From positions 1 to 64,000 of the forward strand of contig JAEUKA010000018.1 in assembly GCA_016794465.1 (NCBI GenBank): 64,000 nucleotides of DNA, in the 5' to 3' direction. The stretch's first letter is position 1. Each line of letters starts with the position of its first letter. The notes beneath the pieces were generated by a model. The model ran no database searches. It had not been told where the DNA came from and saw nothing but the letters and a program-made list of their open reading frames with translations. Shown piece by piece: positions 8,492 through 16,466 of the stretch. The position numbers were made by a program, and so were the translations under genes. This DNA comes from Myxococcales bacterium (lineage in GTDB: Bacteria > Myxococcota_A > Polyangia > Palsa-1104 > JAEUJZ01).

Positions 8492-9799
8492 TCAACTCTT
8501 CTTGGGACGCTTCACTGGTGACGCGCCGGTACGCCGCTTTCGCCAGGCAGTGGGCTTTGCTCTCTGGAACAGACAGAGCATGTTGGTTCCGTCAGCATAC
8601 GTCCAATGGCTTGCATAGTTCCATCCCAGAGCTTCCAAACTCTTCGCCAGCCCGGAGACGTCGTAGCGTTTTGTGCAACCGAGCGAGAAATTCCCCGTTG
8701 TCTTGTCGGCGAACCGCACTGTTGCGGATGCGGTGATGGCGTAGCTGCCGGGAACCGTTGTGGCCCGGTTGTCAAGAACCCTTTCCAGCGTCACGTCAAG
8801 CACCCCGTCTGCGTAGCGTCGAATCGGCCCCGTCGCGAAGTCCTCGGCGCGTCGCTGCCAATCGGAAGGGCGTCGGTTGGATAGCGCAGGATCGCGCTGC
8901 TCGATCTCATGCGGGGAGTCGGCTCGTGCAAATGCGACTGGGACATCCAGCAGAAGCAGAGAGTCTGCTGGCAGCCAGGAGAGGTTCTTTTCCACGAACC
9001 GCAGCTCATTTTCGAGATTTGCAAAGGTGTAGCCGAACATGCAAACCACCTTGCAGCGTGGTCCCTGTCCGTCGAGCACATGCGCATAGGTCGGCAGTGC
9101 TTGAAAGTTCCCGAGCACGCATAGCAGTGGCACGTTCCATTTGGCAGGGATCTGCACCATCGCCTCCTGCGAGGCGAGCGACAGCAGCGCGTGGCTAATG
9201 TCGAGGAGTAGCAGCCGAATGTCGGAATGATGTCGGGCCAAAAAACGCCTCACCAGGCCAAGCTCATGTCGAGCAGTTCCTGCGCCCAGACCCAGGATGT
9301 CCACCGGCTGATTACCCACCAGCTTGGCAATGGTCACGAAAGCGTCTTGCAGCGGCACTGCTTCGACCAGCGCTGCGAATGCGCTCTCTTCAAGAAGCTT
9401 GACCCACTGCGCGGCCCCAAGCGGATCAAGATAGTTGTAGGTGACGTCGATGGTTCCGCTACGCCGGTTGAGAATGGCCTGTAGATCAAAGATCGCTTGG
9501 ATTGCGTCGCATTCGGGTGTTCCCAAGAACTGGGTGATGTGGCGCTCGGGCTCTGGGTTCCCGAAAGCAAACCATCTGGGGTCTACTCCCAATGCTCGCG
9601 ACAGCTTGATGACAATTTCCAAGCCAGGGGTGGTGTGTCCAGTCTCGATGTACATCACCATGGCGTTAGAGACACCAGCGAGCTTTCCGAGCGCAGCGTA
9701 CGACAGGCCCTTCGTTTGCCGAAGGACGCGAAGTCGATGGCCAATGTCGCTTATGTCGCGATGACCACTGTCGCTGATGTCGGTAGTTTGTGATGCCAT
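8492..9799 (-). CDS. HTH (XRE) domain fused to EgtD-like SAM methyltransferase
   Basis: Residues about 17-80 form a classic XRE helix-turn-helix (RLRVLRQTKGLSYAALGKLA, then NAMVMYIETGHTTPGL). After a linker, residues about 130-430 resemble histidine-specific SAM methyltransferases of the EgtD/Methyltransf_33 type: VDILGLGAGTARHELGLV as motif I, LLLLDISHALLSLA, and CVLGNFQALP followed by CMFGYTFANLENE. The C-terminal FSLGCTKRYD is also in keeping with that family. Such enzymes trimethylate histidine or related amines, but the substrate here is not evident. No clear ribosome site precedes the ATG. The HTH suggests autoregulation or regulation by a small molecule. Two 15-bp direct repeats lie about 130 bp upstream. 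It precedes the broken hsdM on the same strand. Confidence 0.7.
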   Translation of the reverse strand: MASQTTDISDSGHRDISDIGHRLRVLRQTKGLSYAALGKLAGVSNAMVMYIETGHTTPGLEIVIKLSRALGVDPRWFAFGNPEPERHITQFLGTPECDAIQAIFDLQAILNRRSGTIDVTYNYLDPLGAAQWVKLLEESAFAALVEAVPLQDAFVTIAKLVGNQPVDILGLGAGTARHELGLVRRFLARHHSDIRLLLLDISHALLSLASQEAMVQIPAKWNVPLLCVLGNFQALPTYAHVLDGQGPRCKVVCMFGYTFANLENELRFVEKNLSWLPADSLLLLDVPVAFARADSPHEIEQRDPALSNRRPSDWQRRAEDFATGPIRRYADGVLDVTLERVLDNRATTVPGSYAITASATVRFADKTTGNFSLGCTKRYDVSGLAKSLEALGWNYASHWTYADGTNMLCLFQRAKPTAWRKRRTGASPVKRPKKS

Positions 9800-9931
9800 G
9801 CGAGAGGAGTATCACAGGCATTCGTTCAAGCAAGGGCATTCCTTATCGGTGACCGTCTGAACTCCGTCGGTGTGAACGAAGCTCGGCTGGTACTGAATGG
9901 TTGTCTCCCGAGTAGAACTGACGAATTCATA

Positions 9932-9968
9932 AAATATCTTGAATTAATGTATCAAATATCTTGAATTA
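9932..9968. repeat. Pair of 15-bp direct repeats, candidate operator
   Basis: AAATATCTTGAATTA occurs at 9932-9946 and again at 9954-9968, a 22-bp start-to-start spacing or about two helical turns. The second copy also starts an imperfect palindrome (CTTGA ... TCAAG). The pair lies in an AT-rich patch upstream of the XRE-methyltransferase gene. This fits a binding site for that or another regulator, but binding is not shown. Confidence 0.45.
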
Positions 9969-10021
9969 CAAACTCAAGTGCTCTAGATAGGATTGGAGAC
10001 GTAAACCCCCCAAATAGAAAA

Positions 10022-10041
10022 GCCGTCGGTTTCCCGACGGC
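10022..10041 (-). terminator. Hairpin with T-run on the minus strand
   Basis: GCCGTCGG and CCGACGGC form an 8-bp perfect stem with a 4-nt loop. Read on the minus strand it is followed by TTTTCTATTT, so it fits an intrinsic terminator. No minus-strand gene ends here, so it may block antisense transcription from entering the HTH-methyltransferase promoter. Confidence 0.5.
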
Positions 10042-10190
10042 ATCACCCGAGACAGGCCAAGTCTTGGCAGGCCACAGCCCGTCTCAAAGCGAGGCAAGCA
10101 TGCCGGAAGTTTTGTCCTTGGCAAGCGCCGGAGGGATCTACCCAAGATCCGTCGGCAGCATGGCAACCCGTTCACCGTCGGGAGGCTGCC

Positions 10191-10742
10191 ATGTTGGTTG
10201 AAATCCTTCCCTTGGTGGATGGCTGCTTGATTGGCGCAGTATCCCTGCTCAGCGGCATTGTCTGGCAGCAGCGTCGACAACTCTCGCTGTTGCAAACCGA
10301 CCAAGTCCTTCTGGCCAGCAAGCTTCGCACCATCGAGCAACAGACATGGTTCGATGCGCTGACCGGACTCCGCAATCAGCGCATGTTCGAGGCGATGGTT
10401 TCGACGCTGCTTCGGGGCACCGAACCATTCGCTCTGATCTACATCGATCTCGACGGGCTGAAGGCTGTGAACGATAGGCTGGGACATCCCGTCGGCGATG
10501 AGTTGATTCGGCGGGCCGTGAAGGCTATCCGTTCTGCGGTGCGTCGACGTTCGGACTTGGACGGCCTGTTTCGTCGGGGCGAGCAGCAGAAGCAAAGGGC
10601 CAAGCGCGACGGGCGGAACTGCGTCCGGTGTACTCCGGCTGTGATCGAGCACTGCGCTCCCGTCGCGCTGTCACCGGGACACACGCTCGACGCTATTCTC
10701 GTTGAGATCCACGCCGAGCGCACCCAGCGACACGCCGCGTAA
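10191..10742 (+). CDS. Membrane-anchored degenerate GGDEF-type protein
   Basis: The 183-aa product begins with a hydrophobic segment (LVDGCLIGAVSLLSGIVW) that could anchor it in the inner membrane. A short coiled segment and a recognisable GGDEF-domain start follow: DALTGLRNQRMFEAM, then ALIYIDLDGLKAVNDRLGH, then GDELIRRAVKAIR. Where the GG(D/E)EF active-site loop should be, the sequence reads RRGEQQKQ, and the rest of the domain is replaced by an unrelated tail. It is therefore unlikely to make cyclic di-GMP and is either a decayed cyclase or a truncated derivative. GGGAGG lies 5 nt before the ATG. The next gene is 83 bp downstream. Confidence 0.55.
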   Translation: MLVEILPLVDGCLIGAVSLLSGIVWQQRRQLSLLQTDQVLLASKLRTIEQQTWFDALTGLRNQRMFEAMVSTLLRGTEPFALIYIDLDGLKAVNDRLGHPVGDELIRRAVKAIRSAVRRRSDLDGLFRRGEQQKQRAKRDGRNCVRCTPAVIEHCAPVALSPGHTLDAILVEIHAERTQRHAA

Positions 10743-10825
10743 TCAACCGCGAGGCCCCCATCTAAGAGGCGACCCGCGTGGTCTGCCTCGCTATCCGTTT
10801 TGCGCGGTCGCCCAAGGAGCGTCCT

Positions 10826-12121
10826 ATGAGCTGCATCTTGTCCACCGTCGAGGAATGCGATTCCCATGCGGATTCCGTTCCGATTCCGCCACCGATTCCT
10901 GATCCGCGCTTCGCGTTCCTCCTCCTCTGCGGGGTCATCGCCATCGAGCGCTTCGCGTTCTACCTCCTGTTTTCCCTGTTCACACTGTACCTGCTCACGC
11001 TGAACCGCACGGAAGCAGAAGCGACGATCGAGTTCGGCCTGTTCACCTCGGTCATGTACTTCGCCCCTTTGGTCGGTGGCTTCGTCGCTGTCCGCGCCGG
11101 ACGCTGGCCCACCATCCTCTTCGGGGTCCTACTCCTTGGCATCGGCTACCTCGCACTAGGAATCGGTCTGTCCGTCTCTGTTTCCCTTGCATTCCTGGCC
11201 ACCGGAACGGGTCTATTCAAAGGAAACATCACGGCCCTCGTCGGTTCTCTGTTTCTAAAATCAGAACGCGACGTTGCCTACAGCCGCTTCTATTGGGCCG
11301 TCAACCTCGGCTCTCTTCCATCAGGGATCGTTGGTGCATGGCTCTCCTCCCACTACGGATTCCGCGCGGCCTTCCTTCTTTGCTTCGCTGTGATGGCGCT
11401 GGTGATTCCTTTCGGAGTCCTCTTCCGCGACTCCTTTTGTGACGCTGCAATCGAGCACGAATCCGTGCAACATCACACCACGGATCGCGAGCGAGTCATC
11501 ACCATCCTGGTCCTGCTGCCCGTCGCGATGTTGTTCTTCTGTGCGTTCTACCAGACCGGCACATCGCTGACTCTGTTCGCCAAGAACAACACGCAGCCCG
11601 TACTATTCGGAATCCCTATCACGCCACCTGTGTATCAGAGCATCCATCCCGCCCTGGTACTGCTCCTAACTCCCATTCTGGTTCGCCTCTTTCGACGCTG
11701 GCCGTTGACCACCTGGAGGAAGTTGAGCCTCGGAATGGGACTCTGTTCGCTGTCCTGTCTCGTCATGATGGATGCGTCGGTCGTGGCATCCTTCGCGAGC
11801 AGTCAAGGGCGCGTGAGTCCCCTCTGGCTCATCGGCAGCTACGCACTCCTTTCGAGCGCCGAGCTGTGTGTCTCTCCGCTTGGCTTCTCCCTCGTCAGCA
11901 AGCTCTCTCCGCCCAAGTATGCAGGGTCCCTGATGGGTCTGTGGATGGCCGCGATTGCGCTTGGGAATCTCGCCACCGGATTCTTAGGAATCCTCTGGGA
12001 ACGCTGGCCCCACTCGTCGTTCTTTGCATTCCTTACCGGACTCTCTGCGCTCGCAATTCCACTTCTGTGGACACAGCGCCAGCGTCTCGAACGCGTGCTT
12101 GGGGGTAGTCGTGAACACTGA
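10826..12121 (+). CDS. POT/PTR2-family (MFS) transporter
   Basis: This multi-pass membrane protein of about 431 aa has the POT-type signature ERFAFY in the first helix (family pattern ExxERFxYY). Repeated hydrophobic segments number about twelve, and the PLVGGFVAVRAGRWPTILFG stretch corresponds to the loop between helices 2 and 3. POT members are usually proton-coupled di/tripeptide importers, but some carry nitrate, amino acids or other small solutes, and the substrate here cannot be read off. I chose the ATG at 10826 because AAGGAG lies 6 nt upstream. Its end overlaps the start of the NtrC-like gene by 11 bp, suggesting a functional pair. A second POT gene lies at 45.8 kb. Confidence 0.8.
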   Translation: MSCILSTVEECDSHADSVPIPPPIPDPRFAFLLLCGVIAIERFAFYLLFSLFTLYLLTLNRTEAEATIEFGLFTSVMYFAPLVGGFVAVRAGRWPTILFGVLLLGIGYLALGIGLSVSVSLAFLATGTGLFKGNITALVGSLFLKSERDVAYSRFYWAVNLGSLPSGIVGAWLSSHYGFRAAFLLCFAVMALVIPFGVLFRDSFCDAAIEHESVQHHTTDRERVITILVLLPVAMLFFCAFYQTGTSLTLFAKNNTQPVLFGIPITPPVYQSIHPALVLLLTPILVRLFRRWPLTTWRKLSLGMGLCSLSCLVMMDASVVASFASSQGRVSPLWLIGSYALLSSAELCVSPLGFSLVSKLSPPKYAGSLMGLWMAAIALGNLATGFLGILWERWPHSSFFAFLTGLSALAIPLLWTQRQRLERVLGGSREH

Positions 12122-12965
12122 GATCGTCTGCCAGTCAGACAAGATGAGGCGACTGGAAAAATACCTGCGGGCCACCGCAGTGTCGGACAAGCCTACGCTG
12201 CTGATCGGAGCTGATGGCAGCGGTCGCAGCTATATCGGTAGGCGCCTGCATGTCATGTCGCAGGGGAGGGAATTGCTCGTCGAGATATCTGGTCTGGAAC
12301 CCTTGCCTTCGGACAGATTGCTCGATGCCGCCGCTCGCGCTCGTGGAGGCACTCTGCTCATCACGGACCTCGATCGACTCGACGAGCACGGTCAACGCAA
12401 CTTGCGATGTCTGCTTGCCAAGTTTGCGGTGTGCGACCGACCACCCCGCCTCATTACTACCGCTCTGCCGGAGCTGGAAGTGCTCGTCAAAAGGGGACTC
12501 TTTATGCGGTCGCTCTACGATCAGCTCTCGGTGTTGCGGCACCAGATTCCGTCGCTGCGCGAGCGACTCGATGACCTGCCGGAGCTGTGTCGCATACTCC
12601 TTACCGAGCACGCACGCAGCGAGCGCTGTGCGGTTCCTGTGCTGTTGCCTGATGGGATGGCCACGCTGCGTCACTATGCTTGGCCGGGCAACGTCCGCGA
12701 GCTATCCAACATCCTGCTGCGAGCGCTGCTGTGGTCCGCCGGTCCCATCGATGGCGAGGCGATCACTGTCCTGCTGTCCGCCGACACCTCAGTTGATGAA
12801 GTCCGTCTGCCCATCGGCACCTCGCTGGCCGCCGCAGAGAAGGCGTTGATCCTGGCCACACTCCGCGCAAGCCGCACCAAAGCTCTGACCGCAAGACGGC
12901 TCGGAATCACACGCCGGACACTGTACCAGAAGCTCGCCCGCTACCCCGTCGGCAGCGGCGTTTGA
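12111..12965 (+). CDS. NtrC-like AAA+ protein lacking the GAFTGA loop
   Basis: The product (about 284 aa) keeps the outline of a sigma54 activator: a Walker A-like GADGSGRS at residues 33-40 (Lys replaced by Arg), a Walker B-like GGTLLITDLDRL near 79-90, YAWPGNVRELSN, and a C-terminal Fis-type HTH (ALTARRLGITRRTLYQKL). It lacks a receiver or sensor domain. The stretch carrying the ESELFG and GAFTGA sigma54-contact loop is missing, since only about 20 residues separate the regions around Walker A and B. It is therefore unlikely to open sigma54 promoters and may be a plain DNA-binding regulator. Start: GTG at 12111, preceded by GGGGG. It overlaps the transporter gene by 11 bp, so it may control that transporter. 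Confidence 0.65.
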   Translation: MNTEIVCQSDKMRRLEKYLRATAVSDKPTLLIGADGSGRSYIGRRLHVMSQGRELLVEISGLEPLPSDRLLDAAARARGGTLLITDLDRLDEHGQRNLRCLLAKFAVCDRPPRLITTALPELEVLVKRGLFMRSLYDQLSVLRHQIPSLRERLDDLPELCRILLTEHARSERCAVPVLLPDGMATLRHYAWPGNVRELSNILLRALLWSAGPIDGEAITVLLSADTSVDEVRLPIGTSLAAAEKALILATLRASRTKALTARRLGITRRTLYQKLARYPVGSGV

Positions 12966-13142
12966 GGAGGAACGCCATGAGCCGACCAGTCGACAGAGCT
13001 GTGATCCGTGTGATCCGAAGAGCAGGCGCTGGGCCGTCGGAGCGGCCTGACTGTCCATTGAGGGCCACGCTTCCCTTTCACCGCTTCCACCTGCGGATCG
13101 ATCACAGGACGCGACGCCGCGTAAGACAACAGGAGGAGAGAA

Positions 13143-14429
13143 ATGAACCGAAAGATAGACAGTATTGTGAAGCAAGCGAAGCAATCGAGGAAGCAGAGAG
13201 CGCAGCGGAATCTGTCTGCAGCTCCGACGCTGCAAAGCCTGTATCAAAAGTCCAAGCAGAAGGAGGAGTCCTTAAGAGTGTGGGGACCCTACGCGGAAGG
13301 AGACTCGCGATTCCGGCTCAAGATTGCAGAGAACGGAGTGGAACGAAGTCTCAAGTTTCAGACGCAGGAAGAGGCAGAAAGCGTGAAGGAGGAACTGCTG
13401 CAGAAATATGCCAAAACAACGCGAAAGACTGTCGCTGAAGCGTTACCTGAGTGGCTTGAAGAACTGGCTCCGTGTGTCAAACCAAGCACGATCGGGAACA
13501 ACCAGAAGATGGTCGCGCAGCTGCCGCAGAACCTTGTGATGGGACAGCTCACAGAGGAGCAAGCGAGCAAGCTTTATCAGCAGCAGGTCGAGCGCATTTC
13601 AGCCCACACTGGACGGCGGATCGCGACGGCAACACAGCACCTTTTCCTGTGGGTGGCGCGGCATTTTTGGGTGTGGGCAATCGGCAAAGGATATGCGAAA
13701 ATGAATCCGTGGTTGAAAGTCCGCAGGGTGGGGAAAGCGAACGTGGGAAAGTCGCAGCTTCGGATCGATGAAACGCGCAAGCTCGAAGCTGTGGCGATGC
13801 AGAGAGCACAGAATGGAGATGTTCCGGCTCTCGGCGTGTTGCTGATGTTGTACTTGGGACTCCGGCAGGGAGAGGTTGCCGCTCGCGTTGTGCGAGACAT
13901 CGACGATGATGGTCGCGTCCTATGGATTCCGGCGGGAAAGACAAGGAATGCGAAGCGCCGCCTCAAGATTCCTGAGCAAGTCCGTCCGCTTGTCCTGAAA
14001 CGAATTCAAGGAAAGAAACCGGACGAGCTGATCTTCTACCCACCGAATCACAAGACCTATCACTGCGGCTACTTCGTGGCTCAGCTGGCGCGACTCTGTC
14101 GGTTGGCCGATGTTCCGGTGGTGTGCCCGCACGGCCTACGAGGAATGCACGCGACACTCGCGCTGGAAGGGGGCGCAACGAGCGATGCGGTGGCCAAAGC
14201 GCTCGGACACGGAAGCTTCGAGATGACCAAGACGCACTACGCGAGTGCGTCGAGCGTGGCGAACAACGAGTCGTGCCGAGTCGCGGCTGCCTTGGCTGGC
14301 CAATCGCCACGATCAGAGTTAGATAGACTACTAAATCAGCTCGGCCAAAATGAGCTGGAATCCCTGCTTCTCAAACTGCAATCTAGTGGTAGGTCTGGGT
14401 CAGACTTCGAGGAGAACAGAGCCATATAG
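13143..14429 (+). CDS. Tyrosine-type site-specific recombinase (integrase)
   Basis: The 428-aa protein has a basic N-terminus, an arm/core-binding region (about residues 50-190) and a C-terminal catalytic domain. Visible catalytic residues are the Arg in LGLRQGEVA, the Lys in AGKTRNAKRR, the HxxR box in CPHGLRGMHATLA, and the LGHGSFEMTKTHY segment that holds the second His and the nucleophilic Tyr. AGGAGGAG lies just upstream of the ATG at 13143. It would catalyse integration and excision of the element that carries it. About 75 bp after its stop, the host kinase frame resumes in mid-domain, so it sits at one end of the island. The other end is not visible and may lie left of the window. Confidence 0.9.
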   Translation: MNRKIDSIVKQAKQSRKQRAQRNLSAAPTLQSLYQKSKQKEESLRVWGPYAEGDSRFRLKIAENGVERSLKFQTQEEAESVKEELLQKYAKTTRKTVAEALPEWLEELAPCVKPSTIGNNQKMVAQLPQNLVMGQLTEEQASKLYQQQVERISAHTGRRIATATQHLFLWVARHFWVWAIGKGYAKMNPWLKVRRVGKANVGKSQLRIDETRKLEAVAMQRAQNGDVPALGVLLMLYLGLRQGEVAARVVRDIDDDGRVLWIPAGKTRNAKRRLKIPEQVRPLVLKRIQGKKPDELIFYPPNHKTYHCGYFVAQLARLCRLADVPVVCPHGLRGMHATLALEGGATSDAVAKALGHGSFEMTKTHYASASSVANNESCRVAAALAGQSPRSELDRLLNQLGQNELESLLLKLQSSGRSGSDFEENRAI

Positions 14430-14504
14430 AGTTTTCCCGCGTACTTCCCAGAAGCGATGAAGAACAGCCATTTCTCGACGATTTTTTAGTGATCGAACAC
14501 TCAG
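14430..14504. other. Likely right junction of the integrated element
   Basis: After the integrase stop, about 75 bp of sequence without coding signal leads to an abrupt entry into a Ser/Thr kinase frame at about 14502-14505. Translation there reads QPDNILFTSAGAVKLTDFG, matching the catalytic loop (HRDLKPDNILF) only from the Pro onward. An in-frame stop at 14490-14492 precedes it. The recombination core is therefore probably within or next to 14500-14540; its exact sequence cannot be defined without the other end. Confidence 0.5.
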
Positions 14505-16463
14505 CCTGATAACATCCTCTTTACGTCCGCTGGGGCGGTGAAGCTGACGGACTTTGGGATCGTCAAGACGATTGAAGACGATCCAGAGCTGACAGCATCA
14601 GGACAGCTGGTGGGAACGCCGCTGTACATGAGTCCGGAGCAGAGTACCGGCAGCCGGGATGTCGATGTGCGCAGTGACATCTACTCGCTGGGGGCGTCCT
14701 ACTATGCGCTGCTGACTGGGCGTCCGCCGTTTTCGGGTGGCAATGTGCTGGAGATCTTGGTCAACCTGCGGACCACTGCTCCCGTCGATCCCAGGGAGTA
14801 TGTTCCAGAGATTCCGGAAGCGTGCGTCAAGGTCATCAAGCGAACGCTCAGCAAGAAGCCAGAGCGCCGATATCAAAGCGCAGCGGAGCTCCTGATCGAG
14901 CTGGAGTCGATCCTTGACAGCATGCCGCGCCGCCAGCAGTCGATCTTCCAAATGGAGAGCGCGCTGCCGCAGCCCAGACTTGTGGGAGAGTCGCAGGTGC
15001 AAGCCCAAGGTGCGACGCTCGATGGTGCGAACGTGCGACCAGGAACGCTCGAGCGGGCGCTGGATGAGTCGATTCCTGGGCAGTACCGCACCGTGTCGTT
15101 TTCACGGCGAAACTTCCTCCTGGGTGGGGCGCTGGCGATCACGGGAGTCGGCGCTGGCGGATATCTTGCCCTGCGCAGTCGCTTAAGCTCTGTCTCTGTT
15201 CAACCGGGGTCGAAGAATCCTACCAGTCCGACTCCGCAGTCACAGCCGTTGGCCGCACGCAAGACTCCGCTGCGGGTGGGAATCCTGCATTCCTTGTCTG
15301 GTCCGCTGGCAGTCAGTGAGCGACCTCTGGCCGATGCTTCTATGCTCGCGGTGGAAGAGCTAAACACTGCGGGAGGACTGCTCGGACGCCCGATCGAAGC
15401 CATTGTGCTCGACGGAAAATCGGAAGTCACAACCGACTCTGCGTTCGCCCGCGCGGCCAATCGACTCCTGACCGAAGACAAAGTTGCCGCAGTGTTCGGA
15501 GGCTTTGGATCAGGAGGTCGCAAGGCCATCAAGCCGTTCTTTGAACAGCACAACGGACTGCTGTTTTATCCCGCTTCCTATGAAGGTCTGGAGGAGTCTC
15601 CCAACATCATTTACACCGGTGCGACGCCCAATCAGTTCGTACTGCCGGCGCTGCACTGGTTTGCCAAACAGGCAGGCATCAAGCGGATCTTTCTCGTCGG
15701 TACCGATGGTCTACGTCCGCGCGCGATTGAGGCGTTGGTCGAAGAGGAGATTCGCAAACAGAGCTGGAAGCTCATCGAGTCTTACTTCGCGGTCGTAGGA
15801 GACTTCGAGTACTCGGCAGTGATCAAGCGGATCAAGAAGAGTCAGCCGCAGCTTATCCTCAATGTGCTGGTCGGAGACTCGAGCGTCGCGTTCCTCAAAC
15901 AGCTGCGCGAGGCTGAAATCCTGCGCAAAGACATTCCTACGCTGTCGTTTACGATCGGTGAAGCAGAGATGGCGCAGCTCAGCTCGATCGATCTGTCTGG
16001 TCACTACATCGCCCGCGCGCACTTTCCCCTGGTCCAGGCCGGCAACGAGTCTGGTTTTGTGTCGCGCTTTAAGGCCAAGTTTGGCGCCCATCGCGTCGTC
16101 AGTGAGACGATGGAAGCGGCCTACTGCGGGGTTCACTTGTGGGCCGCTGCCGTACGGCAAGCCAAGTCAGAAAACGTGCGCGAAGTCCTGACCGCACTCA
16201 AGCAGAAGGAACATGAGATTCACGGGGTGAAGGTCCGGGTCGATCCAAGCAACCAACACACCTGGAAGTCCTTTGAGCTTGGCAAGCTCGGTGCGCAAAA
16301 TCAGATGGAGATCGTTCCCACCGATCACGAGGTCTTGCCGCCGATTCCTTTTCCGGGCTCACGCACCCGGGCGGAATGGAATGTGTTTCTCGACTCTCTG
16401 TTCACGCGCTGGGATCACAACTGGGCCAATCCGCACAAGCCAAGCCACCTACGGGGCAAGTGA
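14505..16463 (+). pseudogene. Ser/Thr kinase with UrtA-like sensor domain, 5' end lost
   Basis: The frame begins inside a protein kinase domain: PDNILF, then the DFG motif (KLTDFGIVK), the APE-equivalent GTPLYMSPEQS, DIYSLGASYYALLTGRPPF and the usual C-lobe end. The N-lobe, the ATP-binding Gly loop and the catalytic HRD are absent. After a linker, RRNFLLGGALAITGVGAGGY is a membrane-spanning or Tat-like segment. The rest (about residues 235-620 of the GTG-14538 product) is a type-I periplasmic-binding-protein fold of the urea/amide (UrtA/AmiC) kind: LRVGILHSLSGPLAVSE, VAAVFGGFGSGGRKA, GSGxxxxP-like and FYPASYEGLEE segments. The intact gene would have been a transmembrane receptor kinase sensing urea, amides or similar ligands. 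A shortened product from GTG 14538 would have no kinase activity. Confidence 0.75.
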
Positions 16464-16466
16464 TCG

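Larger units (their letters stand above)
9800..10190. other. Intergenic region between divergent genes
   Basis: This stretch of about 390 bp has no convincing gene. It separates the minus-strand HTH-methyltransferase from the plus-strand GGDEF-like gene. It contains an AT-rich segment with two 15-bp direct repeats and a 20-nt hairpin that would act as a terminator on the minus strand. The remainder (10045-10180) is GC-rich and could fold, but I do not recognise a known riboswitch. Confidence 0.6.

Noticed and set aside
10042..10190. Possible c-di-GMP riboswitch before the GGDEF-like gene
   Set aside because: The region is GC-rich and may fold, but I could not find the conserved GEMM sequence blocks.
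9966..10652. 228-aa minus-strand frame opposite the GGDEF-like gene
   Set aside because: It is antisense to a recognisable GGDEF domain and crosses the minus-strand terminator hairpin.
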